A stretch of DNA of 64,000 nt, taken from positions 1,405,606 to 1,469,605 of the forward strand of contig NZ_KZ984051.1 in the NCBI RefSeq assembly GCF_003569805.1, in the 5' to 3' direction. The translations under genes were made by a program, and so were the position numbers. The stretch comes from Microbacterium halotolerans (lineage in GTDB: Bacteria > Actinomycetota > Actinomycetes > Actinomycetales > Microbacteriaceae). The notes beneath the pieces are model-generated. The model saw only the letters and a list, made by a program, of their open reading frames with translations, made no database searches and had not been told where the DNA came from. Positions 24,180 to 33,876 of this stretch are shown one piece after another; the stretch's first letter is position 1, and every line of letters begins with the position of its first letter.

Positions 24180-25306
24180 GTGATCCGCTTCCGCTCTCGC
24201 AGCTGACGACGCTGCAGGTCGGTGCCGCGCCCGAGCGCATGATCGATGCGCACACCCGTGATGAGATCACGGACGCGCTGCACCAGGTGTGGGCCGACGG
24301 CGATGACTGGTTCGTGCTCGGCGGCGGCTCCAATCTGCTGGTCGGAGACGAACCGTTCGACGGCACGGTCATCCGGATCCTGACACACGGTTTTCAGGCG
24401 GTGCCCGGTGCGGAGGCAGGACGTCGACGCATCCGGATCGAAGCCGGCCAGAACTGGGACGAGTTCGTCGCGTGGACGGTCAGCCAGGGCCTCGCCGGTG
24501 TCGAGGCGATGAGCGGCATCCCCGGCACCGCCGGTGCGGCACCGATCCAGAACGTCGGCGCGTACGGCCAGGAGATCGACCAGACGCTGGTCGAGGTCGA
24601 GCTGATCGACGAGGCCACCGGCGAGACGCACGTGGTGCCGGCCGGAGAGCTGGGGCTCGGCCCCCGCACGTCAGACCTGAAGCGACACTACGGCTCCGAG
24701 CCTCGGCGCAGGGCCGTGATCCTGTCGATCACGCTTGAGCTCGACGACGTCGGCACAGGCACGTTCCCGATCCGGGACCAGCGCATCGCCAAGGCGATCG
24801 GCGCGGATGTCGGCGCCGAGGTCACGCTCGCCGATGTGCGCGAATCGGTGCTGGCGATCCGGGCGTCGAAGGGCATGGTGCTCGACCCCGCAGACGACGA
24901 CACCCGCAGCGCGGGGTCGTTCTTCAACAACCCGATCCTGTCGGAGAGCGAGGCGCGCGCGCTGCCGGAGGCGTGCCCGCGCTGGCCGCTGGTGCCCGAC
25001 ATCGAGCCCGTGCGGGTGATCCCGTTGGAGAGCTTCGACGGCTACGTGCCGCCCGCACCGGTCGAGACCGCGGGCGTGAAGGTCAGCGCCGCGTGGCTGA
25101 TCGAGAACGCCGGTCTGAGCAAGGGCTTCCGGCTCGGTCGCGCGCGCGCATCGCTGTCCACCAAGCACACACTGGCGCTGACCAACCGCGGGGGCGCGAC
25201 CGCGTGGGAGATCACCCAGCTCGCCCGCTTCGTGCAGACCCGGGTGGCCAGCGAGTTCGGGATCGAGCTGCAGCCCGAACCGGTCTTCGTCGGCGTCGAG
25301 CTGTAG
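24176..25306 (+). CDS. murB: UDP-N-acetylmuramate dehydrogenase
   Basis: The 376-residue flavoprotein contains GGGSNLLVGD and SGIPGTAGAAPIQNVGAYGQ (FAD binding), and AGSFFNNP with the catalytic serine. It reduces UDP-GlcNAc-enolpyruvate to UDP-MurNAc in peptidoglycan synthesis, in the cytoplasm. The GTG start overlaps the hadB stop. Confidence 0.95.
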   Translation: MSDPLPLSQLTTLQVGAAPERMIDAHTRDEITDALHQVWADGDDWFVLGGGSNLLVGDEPFDGTVIRILTHGFQAVPGAEAGRRRIRIEAGQNWDEFVAWTVSQGLAGVEAMSGIPGTAGAAPIQNVGAYGQEIDQTLVEVELIDEATGETHVVPAGELGLGPRTSDLKRHYGSEPRRRAVILSITLELDDVGTGTFPIRDQRIAKAIGADVGAEVTLADVRESVLAIRASKGMVLDPADDDTRSAGSFFNNPILSESEARALPEACPRWPLVPDIEPVRVIPLESFDGYVPPAPVETAGVKVSAAWLIENAGLSKGFRLGRARASLSTKHTLALTNRGGATAWEITQLARFVQTRVASEFGIELQPEPVFVGVEL

Positions 25307-25317
25307 TCTCGGTCCGA

Positions 25318-26517
25318 TCAGGCGAAGAGGCGCTGGAGGCGCTGGATGCCCTCGAGGAGCTGGTCGTCGCCGAGGGCGTAGGACAGGCGCAGGTAGCCGC
25401 TGGGGCCGAACGCCTCGCCCGGCACGACGGCCACCTCGACCTCGTCGAGGATCAGGTCGGCGAGTTCGAGCGTGGTGTCGATGCGGCGCCCGGCCCATTC
25501 GCGACCGAGCAGGCCTGTGACATCCGGGTACGCGTAGAACGCTCCGAGCGGGTTCGGCACGCTCACTCCGTCGATCTTCGACAGCTCCTGCACGATGAGT
25601 CGGCGCCGACGGTCGAACGCGAGACGCATCTGCTCCGCTTCGTCCTGCGGTCCGCTGATCGCCGCAATCGCTGCGCGCTGCGCGATGTTGTTGACGTTGC
25701 TGGTCAGGTGCGACTGCAGGTTTCCTGCGACCTTGATCGCGTCGACGGGCCCGATCATCCAGCCCACGCGCCATCCGGTCATCGCGTACGTCTTCGCGAC
25801 GCCGTTGACGAGGATGGTCTGGCCGGCGACATCCGGGACCGCCTCGACGATCGACGTCGCGACGGCGCCTTCGTAGGTGAGGTTCTGATAGATCTCGTCG
25901 GTGATCACCCAGATGCCGTGCTCGAGCGCCCATTCGCCGATCGCCCGAGTCTCCTCGGGCGAGTACACGGCGCCGGTCGGGTTCGACGGAGACACGAACA
26001 CGAGCACCGTCGTCTTCTCGGTGCGGGCTGCCTCGAGCTGGTCGACCGTCACCTTGTAGCCCTGGTCGGCGCCGGCGAAAACCTCGACGGGTGTGCCATC
26101 GGCGAGCTGGATGGCTTCGGGGTAGGTGGTCCAGTACGGCGCGGGAAGGAGGACCTCGTCGCCGGGGTTCACCACAGTCTGGAATGCCTGGTAGACGGCC
26201 TGCTTGCCGCCGTTGGTGACGATGATCTGGTTCGGCGCCACTTCGAGCGAGGAATCGCGCAGCGTCTTCTCGGCGACCGCCTCCTTCAGCGCCGGCAGAC
26301 CGGCGGCGGGGGAGTAGCGGTAGTTCGCCGGATCGCGCAGGGCCTCGGCTGCGGCGTCGACGACGAACTGCGGTGTCGAGAAATCGGGCTCGCCTGCGGC
26401 GTAGGAGATCACCGGGCGGCCCTCGGCCTTCAGGGCCTTCGCCTTGGCGTCGACCTTGAGCGTCGCCGATTCGGCGATGGCGGACAGCTTGCGGGAGAGA
26501 GGAGCTCGTTCGGTCAC
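25318..26517 (-). CDS. pyridoxal-phosphate aminotransferase (aspartate aminotransferase-like)
   Basis: The 399-residue fold-type I enzyme has [16 protein letters not shown], the [12 protein letters not shown] loop, TDEIY and the PLP lysine in [16 protein letters not shown]. This is the subgroup I-beta aspartate aminotransferase pattern of Gram-positives. The GTG at 26517 is chosen over longer frames because TACCGT and GGGAGA lie directly upstream. It converges with murB with only 11 bases between. Confidence 0.92.
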   Translation of the reverse strand: MTERAPLSRKLSAIAESATLKVDAKAKALKAEGRPVISYAAGEPDFSTPQFVVDAAAEALRDPANYRYSPAAGLPALKEAVAEKTLRDSSLEVAPNQIIVTNGGKQAVYQAFQTVVNPGDEVLLPAPYWTTYPEAIQLADGTPVEVFAGADQGYKVTVDQLEAARTEKTTVLVFVSPSNPTGAVYSPEETRAIGEWALEHGIWVITDEIYQNLTYEGAVATSIVEAVPDVAGQTILVNGVAKTYAMTGWRVGWMIGPVDAIKVAGNLQSHLTSNVNNIAQRAAIAAISGPQDEAEQMRLAFDRRRRLIVQELSKIDGVSVPNPLGAFYAYPDVTGLLGREWAGRRIDTTLELADLILDEVEVAVVPGEAFGPSGYLRLSYALGDDQLLEGIQRLQRLFA

Positions 26518-26677
26518 GTCTCCCACGGTACAGCGATGGCGCGCGACGCGCGTGGAATTCGCGGGCCCCATTGCGCATGCCGTACACTTGAGGAACCAGT
26601 GCTTCATTGCATGCTTTCGCTCTGCCCGACGGGCTGTGAGAGGATCGAGAGGCACCTCGAGACCCGCAAGGTTCTCT

Positions 26678-26750
<73 letters not shown>

Positions 26751-26785
26751 CGCGTCAGCGCCAGCTGACTCACGAAAGGTATCGA

Positions 26786-27046
26786 ATGGTCAGGGACGCT
26801 TCCGGCGGCGACGTCGTCGCAGCGAACGGCAATGCTGAGAAGAAGCCCAACTTCTTCATGCGGATAGTCATCTTCTTCCGCCAGGTCATCGCCGAGCTTC
26901 GCAAGGTCGTCACCCCGACTCGTTCCGAGTTGCTGAAGTTCACGTCCGTCGTGCTCGGCTTCGTGGTCGTCATGATGGCTCTCGTCTACGGGCTCGACAG
27001 TCTCTTCACGTGGGTCACGACCTGGGTGTTCGGCATCCCCCGCTGA
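26786..27046 (+). CDS. secE: preprotein translocase subunit SecE
   Basis: The 86-residue protein has the conserved FFRQVIAELRKVVTPTRSEL amphipathic helix and one C-terminal membrane helix. It clamps SecY in the membrane. AAAGGT lies before the ATG. Confidence 0.95.
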   Translation: MVRDASGGDVVAANGNAEKKPNFFMRIVIFFRQVIAELRKVVTPTRSELLKFTSVVLGFVVVMMALVYGLDSLFTWVTTWVFGIPR

Positions 27047-27082
27047 TCACCTCTGGCGCACCGCAATCGAAAGTGAGCTGAC

Positions 27083-28084
27083 GTGACTACCCACAATCAC
27101 CGCGACGACGTCGACCTGTCGACGGCGGCGGAGCAGTCCAGCGAAGAGGACGAGGCACAGGACGGCAACGTTCTGGCCGAGCAGGAGCAGGCGGCGCAGG
27201 CCCCTGAGACCGGCGCGATCCACCTCGATGGCGGAGAGCCTGCTGACGAAGACATCGACATCACCGACCCGGAGGCCGACGCGATCGTGAACGACGCACT
27301 GAACATCGACGAGACCGCCGAGGTCGAGGCAGCCGCAGACGTGCTGAGCGATGACGAGGCACAGAAGGACGCCGGCGAACCACAGGGCGACGCGACGACG
27401 GACGCTCAGGACGAGGCCGCAGAGCCGCAGGCCGAAGCCGAGGTCGAGGAAGACGACCCGTACGCCGAGTTCCGTGCGGAGCTGCGAACCCTCGAGGGCA
27501 AGTGGTATGTGATCCACTCCTACGCCGGCTTCGAGCGCAAGGTGAAGGCCAATATCGAGCAGCGCAAGGCGACGCTCGAGGTCGAGGACGAGATCTATCA
27601 GATCGAGGTCCCGATGGAGGACGTCGTCGAGATCAAGAACGGCCAGCGCAAGATGGTCACCCGGGTGCGCATCCCGAGCTACGTTCTCGTGCGCATGGAG
27701 CTCAACGAGGACACCTGGTCGGTCGTGCGTCACACGCCGGGCGTGACGGGCTTCGTGGGCAACGCTCACAACCCGACGCCGCTGCGGTTCGAAGAGGCGT
27801 TCAACATGCTCAAGCCGCTCGCCGAGCTGAAGGAGGCCGAGAAGGCCGCCTCCGGAGAGAAGCCGAGTGCCGGTGAGAAGAAGGCCGCGCCGCGCGTCAT
27901 TCCCGCCGAGATCGACTTCGAGATCGGCGAGACGATCACGATCAAGGAGGGCTCCTTCGCGGGCCTGCCCGGTTCGATCAGCGAGATCAACCCGGCCAGC
28001 GGCAAGCTCACGGTGCTCGTTTCGCTGTTCGAGCGCGAGACTCCGGTCGAGCTGGCGTTCGACCAGGTCACCAAGATGGTCTGA
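27083..28084 (+). CDS. nusG: transcription termination/antitermination factor NusG
   Basis: The 333-residue protein has an acidic N-terminal extension of about 130 residues (runs such as EEDEAQDG and AEVEEDDPYAEF). The NGN domain follows (KWYVIHSYAGFERKVKANIE, then PGVTGFVGN) with a C-terminal KOW domain (EGSFAGLPGSISEI). A 30-residue Lys/Glu linker separates the domains. NusG bridges RNA polymerase to ribosome or Rho. Long acidic starts are known in actinobacterial NusG. GTG start. Confidence 0.95.
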   Translation: MTTHNHRDDVDLSTAAEQSSEEDEAQDGNVLAEQEQAAQAPETGAIHLDGGEPADEDIDITDPEADAIVNDALNIDETAEVEAAADVLSDDEAQKDAGEPQGDATTDAQDEAAEPQAEAEVEEDDPYAEFRAELRTLEGKWYVIHSYAGFERKVKANIEQRKATLEVEDEIYQIEVPMEDVVEIKNGQRKMVTRVRIPSYVLVRMELNEDTWSVVRHTPGVTGFVGNAHNPTPLRFEEAFNMLKPLAELKEAEKAASGEKPSAGEKKAAPRVIPAEIDFEIGETITIKEGSFAGLPGSISEINPASGKLTVLVSLFERETPVELAFDQVTKMV

Positions 28085-28102
28085 CCAGGCACTTCGTACG
28101 AC

Positions 28103-28137
28103 GAGAGCGGCCTCCCCGAATCGGGGAGGCCGCTCTC
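28103..28137 (+). terminator. terminator after nusG
   Basis: GAGAGCGGCCTCCCCGA and CGGGGAGGCCGCTCTC form a near-perfect 16-bp stem with a 2-base loop. Confidence 0.85.
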
Positions 28138-28150
28138 GTCGTACGGGCGG

Positions 28151-28306
28151 TCACTCGTGCTGCGCCGCCCAGTGCGGGCTCTGGATCAGTCCGATCAGGT
28201 TGCCGAACGGGTCGCTCACCGAGGCCGACCACCAGCCTTCGCCGCGCTGGGTCACGGGGTCGAACTCCTTCGAGCCGAGCGCGATGAGCCGGTCGAACGA
28301 GGCCCG
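28151..28306 (-). pseudogene. 3' fragment of a VOC (glyoxalase-fold) gene
   Basis: On the minus strand FDRLIALGSKEFDPVTQRGE and VSDPFGNLIGLIQSPHW to the stop at 28151 match the end of a VOC-family protein. Homology stops at about 28306, where it abuts a plus-strand WYL fragment. The 5' half is missing. Confidence 0.65.
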
Positions 28307-28307
28307 G

Positions 28308-28499
28308 ATGATCGCAGCCGCTGAGGAGGGGGTGCAGCTCGCGCATCCGGTCGTCGAGGTGCGCGCGCATCGAGTCGAGGCGCTCGCAGAGCAGCTGGCG
28401 GCGTGGTCCAGCGTCGCCGAGGTCATCGAACCCATCCAGGTGCGCGCCCGGCTGCGGAAGCTGGGGGAGCGCCTCGTCGAGCAGTACCGCGACGCGTGA
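28308..28499 (+). pseudogene. 3' fragment of a WYL-domain regulator gene
   Basis: The frame AEEGVQLAHPVVEVRAHRVE...EVIEPIQVRARLRKLGERLVEQY resembles the C-terminal end of WYL-domain transcriptional regulators (the valley VEVIEP and terminal helix). It lacks the helix-turn-helix and WYL core. It fuses head-to-head with the VOC fragment. Confidence 0.5.
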
Positions 28500-28637
28500 T
28501 GCGGCGAACCTCGCGGATCGGGTAGACTTGCATGGTTTGTGCGGCGCTTCGGCGCGCACGAACGTCACCGCGGTCCGGAAGTGCCGGATCCGCGGGAGAG
28601 GGATGCCTGAGGCATCCGCTCGAGGAAAGGAAAGGTA

Positions 28638-29069
28638 ATGGCACCGAAGAAGAAGGTCTCGGGGCTGATCAAGCTCCAGATCCAGGCCGGCCAGGCCAAC
28701 CCGGCGCCGCCGATCGGCCCCGCACTGGGTCAGCACGGCGTCAACATCATGGAGTTCTGCAAGGCGTACAACGCCGCGACTGAGCAGCAGCGCGGCAATG
28801 TCGTCCCGGTGGAGATCACCGTCTACGAGGACCGCAGCTTCACGTTCATCCTCAAGACGCCCCCGGCGGCAGAGCTCATCAAGAAGGCCGCAGGTGTGAA
28901 GAGCGGCTCCGGCACGCCGCACACCGTCAAGGTCGGCAAGATCACGAAGGCACAGGTCGAGGAGATCGCCACGACGAAGCAGCCTGATCTGAACGCCAAC
29001 GACATCGACGCCGCGTCGAAGATCATCGCAGGCACCGCCCGTTCCATGGGCATCACGGTCGAGGACTGA
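28638..29069 (+). CDS. rplK: 50S ribosomal protein L11
   Basis: The 143-residue protein has the full L11 pattern: [20 protein letters not shown], and the RNA-binding end [16 protein letters not shown]...ARSMGI. It binds the GTPase-associated region of 23S rRNA. Strong ribosome site GGAAAGG. A TAGACT -10 at 28523-28528 starts the operon with L1. Confidence 0.97.
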   Translation: MAPKKKVSGLIKLQIQAGQANPAPPIGPALGQHGVNIMEFCKAYNAATEQQRGNVVPVEITVYEDRSFTFILKTPPAAELIKKAAGVKSGSGTPHTVKVGKITKAQVEEIATTKQPDLNANDIDAASKIIAGTARSMGITVED

Positions 29070-29083
29070 GGGGGAGAGAAATC

Positions 29084-29776
29084 ATGGCGAAGTCCAAGGC
29101 TTACGCTGCCGCCGCCTCGAAGATCGAGGCCGGCAAGTTCTACACGCCGAGCGAGGCAGTCGCTCTCGCGAAGGAGACGGGTTCGACGAAGTTCGACTCG
29201 ACCGTTGAGGTCGCGCTGAAGCTCTCGGTCGACCCCCGCAAGGCAGACCAGATGGTGCGCGGCACCGTCATGCTGCCGCACGGCACGGGAAAGACCGCGA
29301 AGGTCATCGTCTTCGCGAACGGTGACGCGGCAGAGGCCGCCGCAGCGGCAGGCGCCGACGAGGTCGGCAGCGCCGAGCTCATCGCGAAGGTCGCCGCCGG
29401 CTGGACCGACTTCGATGCGGCGGTCGCCGTGCCGGAGCTGATGGGCCAGGTCGGTCGTCTCGGTAAGGTCCTCGGTCCGCGCGGTCTGATGCCGAACCCG
29501 AAGACCGGCACGGTCACCCCGAACCCGGCCAAGGCCGTCGAGGACATCAAGGGCGGAAAGATCGACTTCCGCGTCGACAAGCACGCCAACGTCCACTTCA
29601 TCGTGGGCAAGGCGTCCTTCGGCGCAGAACAGCTGAACGAGAACATCCAGGCAGCCCTGGACGAGATCGTTCGCCTCAAGCCGTCGAGCTCGAAGGGCCG
29701 CTACGTGCAGAAGGGCACGGTGTCGACCACGTTCGGCCCGGGCATCCCGATGGACGTCAACGGCCTCGCCGTCTGA
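29084..29776 (+). CDS. rplA: 50S ribosomal protein L1
   Basis: The 230-residue protein contains [20 protein letters not shown] and [15 protein letters not shown], diagnostic of L1, which forms the ribosomal stalk at the E site. It follows rplK by 14 bases. rplJL is not next, as it would be in many bacteria. Confidence 0.97.
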   Translation: MAKSKAYAAAASKIEAGKFYTPSEAVALAKETGSTKFDSTVEVALKLSVDPRKADQMVRGTVMLPHGTGKTAKVIVFANGDAAEAAAAAGADEVGSAELIAKVAAGWTDFDAAVAVPELMGQVGRLGKVLGPRGLMPNPKTGTVTPNPAKAVEDIKGGKIDFRVDKHANVHFIVGKASFGAEQLNENIQAALDEIVRLKPSSSKGRYVQKGTVSTTFGPGIPMDVNGLAV

Positions 29777-29798
29777 GGAACATCCGCAGCGCCTGAGG

Positions 29799-29836
29799 AA
29801 TCGGGGCCCCGCCCCGTACGGTGCGGGGCCCCGATT
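29799..29836. terminator. bidirectional terminator between rplA and the ABC operon
   Basis: AATCGGGGCCCCGC (29799-29812) pairs perfectly with GCGGGGCCCCGATT (29823-29836). It serves rplA from the left and the minus-strand permease gene from the right. Confidence 0.88.
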
Positions 29837-29842
29837 CTCGTC

Positions 29843-30757
29843 TCAGCCCTTGACCGAACCCGCCAGCAGTCCCCGTACGAAGAACCGCTGCAGAGCGAAG
29901 AAGACGATCAGCGGCAGGATGATCGAGACGAACGCCCCCGCCGTGAGCAGGTGCCAGTCCTGACCCCGATCGCCCGTCATCGCAGCCAGCGCGGCCGTGA
30001 GCGGCTGCACCGTCCGCGACCCGCCGGAGAAGGTCAGACCCACGAGCAGGTCGTTCCACACCCAGAGGAACTGGAAGATCGCGTAGCTCGCGATCGCAGG
30101 CAGCATCAGCGGCAGCATCACCCGCAGGAACACCGAGACGTGCCCCGCGCCGTCGATCCGAGCCGCCTCGATGAGATCCCGCGGCACTTCTGACATGAAG
30201 TTGTGCAGCAGGAAGATGGCCAGCGGCAGCCCGAAGATCGTATGCGCCACCCACAGCGACAGGAACGGGAACACATCGGCGATCGCGGTGCCCGAGAAGA
30301 CGCGCAGCAGCGGGATCAGCGCCATCTGCAGGGGAACGATCTGCAGGGCGAAGACCACGACGAACACGATGTCACGGCCCTTCCACTCCAGCACCGAGAA
30401 CGCGTACGACGCCATGATCGCGAGAATCAGAGGGGCCAGTGTCGCAGGCACGGCGATGACGACGGAGTTCTGGAAGTACGCAGCCAGGTTCGTCGACGTG
30501 GCGCCTCCCAGAATCTGCTCGTAGTTGTCGAGGGTGAACTGCGGATCGGTGAAGATCGTCCACCACCCGCTGCTCTTGATCTCGGCCTCCGGTCGGAACG
30601 ACGAGACGAACAGGCCGAAGGTCGGCACCGTCCAGAGCACCGCGATCACGAGCGCGACGGCGCTCCCGATCCGGTTGCTGACGAGCCGTCTGAACGACCC
30701 GGCCGCGCTGCTCGGACGCTTCGTGGGGTTCACCGACGTGAGAGTCTGCGTGCTCAT
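29843..30757 (-). CDS. sugar ABC transporter permease (MalG-like)
   Basis: The 304-residue protein has six membrane helices and the EAA loop EAARIDGAGHVSVFLRVMLP that contacts the ATPase. It is the last gene of the minus-strand transporter operon and overlaps its partner (ATGA). No ATPase gene is present; such importers often share a common MsmK-type ATPase encoded elsewhere. Confidence 0.9.
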   Translation of the reverse strand: MSTQTLTSVNPTKRPSSAAGSFRRLVSNRIGSAVALVIAVLWTVPTFGLFVSSFRPEAEIKSSGWWTIFTDPQFTLDNYEQILGGATSTNLAAYFQNSVVIAVPATLAPLILAIMASYAFSVLEWKGRDIVFVVVFALQIVPLQMALIPLLRVFSGTAIADVFPFLSLWVAHTIFGLPLAIFLLHNFMSEVPRDLIEAARIDGAGHVSVFLRVMLPLMLPAIASYAIFQFLWVWNDLLVGLTFSGGSRTVQPLTAALAAMTGDRGQDWHLLTAGAFVSIILPLIVFFALQRFFVRGLLAGSVKG

Positions 30758-31731
30758 CCGCGCACCGCCTTGTTCTTGTTCATCTGCCGCACGTTGTAGA
30801 TCACCAGCGGGATCACGAGCACGAAGATCACCACGGCCATCGCTGATCCGATGCCGTTGTCACCGAATGTGAACGACCAGTCGTACATCTCGTTCGCCAG
30901 CACCTGCGTGTTGAACTCTGCGCCGGTCATGGTGAGCGTGATGTCGAAGACCTTCAGCGTCGCGATGCAGATGGTCGTGAGCACGACGATCAGCGAGGGA
31001 CGGATGCTGGGCACCGTCACCCGGCTGAACAGCTGCCACGCGTTCGCACCGTCGAGCTTGGCTGCCTCGATGATGTCGCTCGGCACGGCTTTGATCGCTG
31101 CCGAGAGCACCACCATCGCGAACCCTGCCTGGATCCACACCATCACCGCGATCAGGAAGATCGTGTTCAGCGGCGAATCCTGCAGGAAGCGCACGGGCTC
31201 GAAACCGAGCCACGTGATCACCGCGTTCAGCAGACCGATCTGCTCCTGAGCCGTTCCGCGGTACTCGTAGACGAACTTCCAGATGATGCCGGCGCCGACG
31301 AACGAGATCGCCATCGGCAGGAACAGCATCGACTTCGCGACCTTCTCGAAGCGCGACTTGTCAATGAGAACCGCGTAGACGAGACCGATCAGCGTCGAGC
31401 CGAGCGGCACCATCACCACCCACAGCATCGTGTTCCCGAATGCCGTCAGGCCGTCTTGGAACAGGTAGCCGTAGTTGTCGAGGCCGACGAAGTTCTCGGT
31501 GCGCTTGTCCATCAGCGACATCCACATCGTGCGGAGCGCCGGGTAGACCTGTCCGAGCAGGAGCAGCAGCAATGCGGGGCCGCCGAACACGGCGACCATC
31601 ACGAAGGTCTGCTTCCTGCCCTTCACATTATCGGCGGCCCGCGCGATGAGGAGCAGAAGCGCAAGGATCGCCAGGAAGACCAGGACCGCGAGGACCAGCT
31701 GGCCGTTCTTCGAATAGAGAAAGAAACCCAC
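30754..31731 (-). CDS. sugar ABC transporter permease (MalF-like)
   Basis: The 325-residue protein has seven or eight membrane helices, with two extra at the start, and the EAA loop EAAKLDGANAWQLFSRVTVP. The GTG start has GGAGG seven bases upstream. Pattern and extra N-terminal helices resemble alpha-glucoside (AglF) permeases. Confidence 0.9.
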   Translation of the reverse strand: MGFFLYSKNGQLVLAVLVFLAILALLLLIARAADNVKGRKQTFVMVAVFGGPALLLLLLGQVYPALRTMWMSLMDKRTENFVGLDNYGYLFQDGLTAFGNTMLWVVMVPLGSTLIGLVYAVLIDKSRFEKVAKSMLFLPMAISFVGAGIIWKFVYEYRGTAQEQIGLLNAVITWLGFEPVRFLQDSPLNTIFLIAVMVWIQAGFAMVVLSAAIKAVPSDIIEAAKLDGANAWQLFSRVTVPSIRPSLIVVLTTICIATLKVFDITLTMTGAEFNTQVLANEMYDWSFTFGDNGIGSAMAVVIFVLVIPLVIYNVRQMNKNKAVRG

Positions 31732-31796
31732 GTGACACCTCCAGAATGGGCGAAAGCGGGTCGGGGCAGCTCAGGCCGCCCCGACCCGCACGAGCG

Positions 31797-33164
31797 TCAC
31801 TCGGGCCAGCTGCTCTCGATCGCCGCGAGGGCGGCTTCGCCGTCCTTCTGGCCGTCGATCCACGCCGTCATCTCAGACCAGAACGTGCCTGCACCCACCT
31901 CGGACGGCATCAGGTCTGAGCCGTCGAAGCGCGCGACGGCGTCTTCGTCCTGCATCAGCTCGAGCGTGAGCCGCAGCACGTCGGACGACGCGTTCGCGGG
32001 GTCGACGCCCTGGTTCGGGCTCACGACGCCGCCGATCGATACGCGCTCGTTCGCCCATTCCGGCGAGGCCAGGTATGCCTGCACGGCCTGCGTCGCCTCG
32101 TTGTCGTTGAACGCGGCAACGTAGTCGCCCGCCACCAGCAGCGGCTGGTCGTCTGCGGTGTCAGCGGGCAGATAGAACGCGAAGATGTCGCCGTCGGGGC
32201 CGACGTCCGTGCCCTCCGGCAGCTGCGCTTCGAAGAACGACGCGGCGCGGAACATGTAGCAGTTGTCCTCAAGGATCTGCAGACCGGCGTCGGACCACGG
32301 CGTCGACGCGATCGAACGGGTGTCGCCGATGCCGCCGTTGACATAGTCCTCGTTCTGGAGGATGTCGCCTGCCCGGTCGAGCGATGCGACGATCTGCGGG
32401 TCGTCGAACGGAATCTCGTGGTTCACCCACTGGTCGTAGACGTCGGGGCCCGCTTCGCGCAGCACCATGTCTTCGACGAAGTCGGTCGCCGGCCATCCGG
32501 TGGCACCGCCCGACTCGATGCCGAAGCACCAGGGCTTCACCGTGTCGCTGCCGTGGTCGGCGAGGATCTGGTCGCTGAGATCCATCATCTCGTCCCAGGT
32601 CTCGGGAACCTCGTAGCCGCTCTCCTCGAAAGCGCTCGGCGAATACCAGACGAACGATTTCACGGAGCCCATGACCGGCACTCCGTACTGAGCGCCGTCG
32701 AGCTCGCCGTAGCTCAGCCAATCCTCCGTGTAGTTCTCGTTCGCCGCTGCGACCACGTCGTCACCGGCAGGCACGAGGTGCCCGCCGTCGTGCATGCGCT
32801 GCATCAGGCCGGGCTGTGGGAAGATCGCGAGGTCGGGAGCGTTGCCGCCCTCGACCTGCACGAAGATCTGCGACTCGAACTCGTTCGTGCCGTTGTGCTC
32901 GATCGTGATGCCCGTGCAGGCGACGAAGTCGGCCCATGACTCCTCGAGCTGGTCGGCTTCCTGGTCCGAGATCGTCGACGACATCGTCACCCGGTCGCCG
33001 TCGAACGAGCCGTACTGCTCGAATGCGCTGCAGTCCGCGTCGGTCTCCCCGCCGCCGGTGGAGCCGCCGCCGAGATCGTCGCCGGCGCACCCCGCCAGCG
33101 CCAGCACGGCGACGAGTCCTCCGGCGACTCCGGTACCCCATTGCCGAATGTTGCGTGTCCTCAT
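31797..33164 (-). CDS. sugar-binding lipoprotein (alpha-glucoside type)
   Basis: The 455-residue protein has a signal peptide with lipobox LALAGC. The mature binding domain resembles family 1 solute-binding proteins of the AglE kind (EFESQIFVQVEGGNAPDLAI, WYSPSAFEESGYEVPETWDE). It captures the sugar for the two permeases. ATG 33164 is preferred over TTG 33170 by spacing from GAGAGGA. Controlled by the palindrome at 33278. Confidence 0.88.
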   Translation of the reverse strand: MRTRNIRQWGTGVAGGLVAVLALAGCAGDDLGGGSTGGGETDADCSAFEQYGSFDGDRVTMSSTISDQEADQLEESWADFVACTGITIEHNGTNEFESQIFVQVEGGNAPDLAIFPQPGLMQRMHDGGHLVPAGDDVVAAANENYTEDWLSYGELDGAQYGVPVMGSVKSFVWYSPSAFEESGYEVPETWDEMMDLSDQILADHGSDTVKPWCFGIESGGATGWPATDFVEDMVLREAGPDVYDQWVNHEIPFDDPQIVASLDRAGDILQNEDYVNGGIGDTRSIASTPWSDAGLQILEDNCYMFRAASFFEAQLPEGTDVGPDGDIFAFYLPADTADDQPLLVAGDYVAAFNDNEATQAVQAYLASPEWANERVSIGGVVSPNQGVDPANASSDVLRLTLELMQDEDAVARFDGSDLMPSEVGAGTFWSEMTAWIDGQKDGEAALAAIESSWPE

Positions 33165-33277
33165 GCTCAACGTCCTCTCTGACTGTTGATGATCGGGCGC
33201 TCACACCCCCATGAGCCATACAACCGCTTCGGAACGTGAAACAGGTGCGCTCGTCGATAACGTCTTCATTGCAACCG

Positions 33278-33291
33278 TGGGAGCGCTCCCA
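33278..33291. promoter_or_regulatory. LacI-type operator for the sugar ABC operon
   Basis: TGGGAGCGCTCCCA is a perfect 14-bp palindrome with the CG centre typical of LacI-family repressors. On the minus strand a TATGCT box lies directly upstream, so the site covers the start of transcription. The cognate repressor gene is not in the window. Confidence 0.75.
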
Positions 33292-33396
33292 GCATAGGGC
33301 ACGCAAACGACGGGAAGCGAGCACCCGCTGAGGGCATCGGACAGAGACGGATGCTGTGCCGTTCCGGAGGGCCGGATTCGGCGGTTCCGGAGGGTG

Positions 33397-33876
33397 TCAG
33401 TCCTCTGCGGCGTCCTCATCCTCGTTGAGCGCGTGGAGCAGGTCGGCCAGCCGCTGGATGTCGTCGACGTTCCAGTGGCTGAGCTTGTGCTTCAGGCTGC
33501 GTTCCGATGGGTCCCCGTGGATCTCGTCGAGCCGCGCCTTCGCCTCCGGTGTGGCCTCGAGCAGCTGGGCGCGTCGGTCGTTCGGGTCCGGCGTGCGCAC
33601 CACGAGATTCCGTTCCTCGAGCGTCGAGACCATCCGGCTCATCTGACTCTTGTCGAGCAGCAGCTGCTCGCCGACTGCCGACGCGGTGAGTGGTCCGTCG
33701 AGTGCGATCATCGTGAAGACCTTGAACCCGCCTGGCAGCAGGCCAGGGGAGAGCCTGTCGGCTCGCCGCGCGATCAGGCGGCGGAGCCGACCGACCATGT
33801 TCATGAACTCGCCCTCGACCATTCGGATGGCCTCGTCGCGCTCACCGACGGAGGTGGCGAGAGGATCAGCGGTCAT
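33397..33876 (-). CDS. MarR family transcriptional regulator
   Basis: The 159-residue winged-helix protein contains GPLTASAVGEQLLLDKSQMS (recognition helix) and LEERNLVVRTPDPNDRRAQL (wing). It overlaps the end of the MFS pump gene by 11 bases, so the pump and its regulator are one operon. Probable target: the paired boxes at 35646-35689. Confidence 0.9.
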   Translation of the reverse strand: MTADPLATSVGERDEAIRMVEGEFMNMVGRLRRLIARRADRLSPGLLPGGFKVFTMIALDGPLTASAVGEQLLLDKSQMSRMVSTLEERNLVVRTPDPNDRRAQLLEATPEAKARLDEIHGDPSERSLKHKLSHWNVDDIQRLADLLHALNEDEDAAED

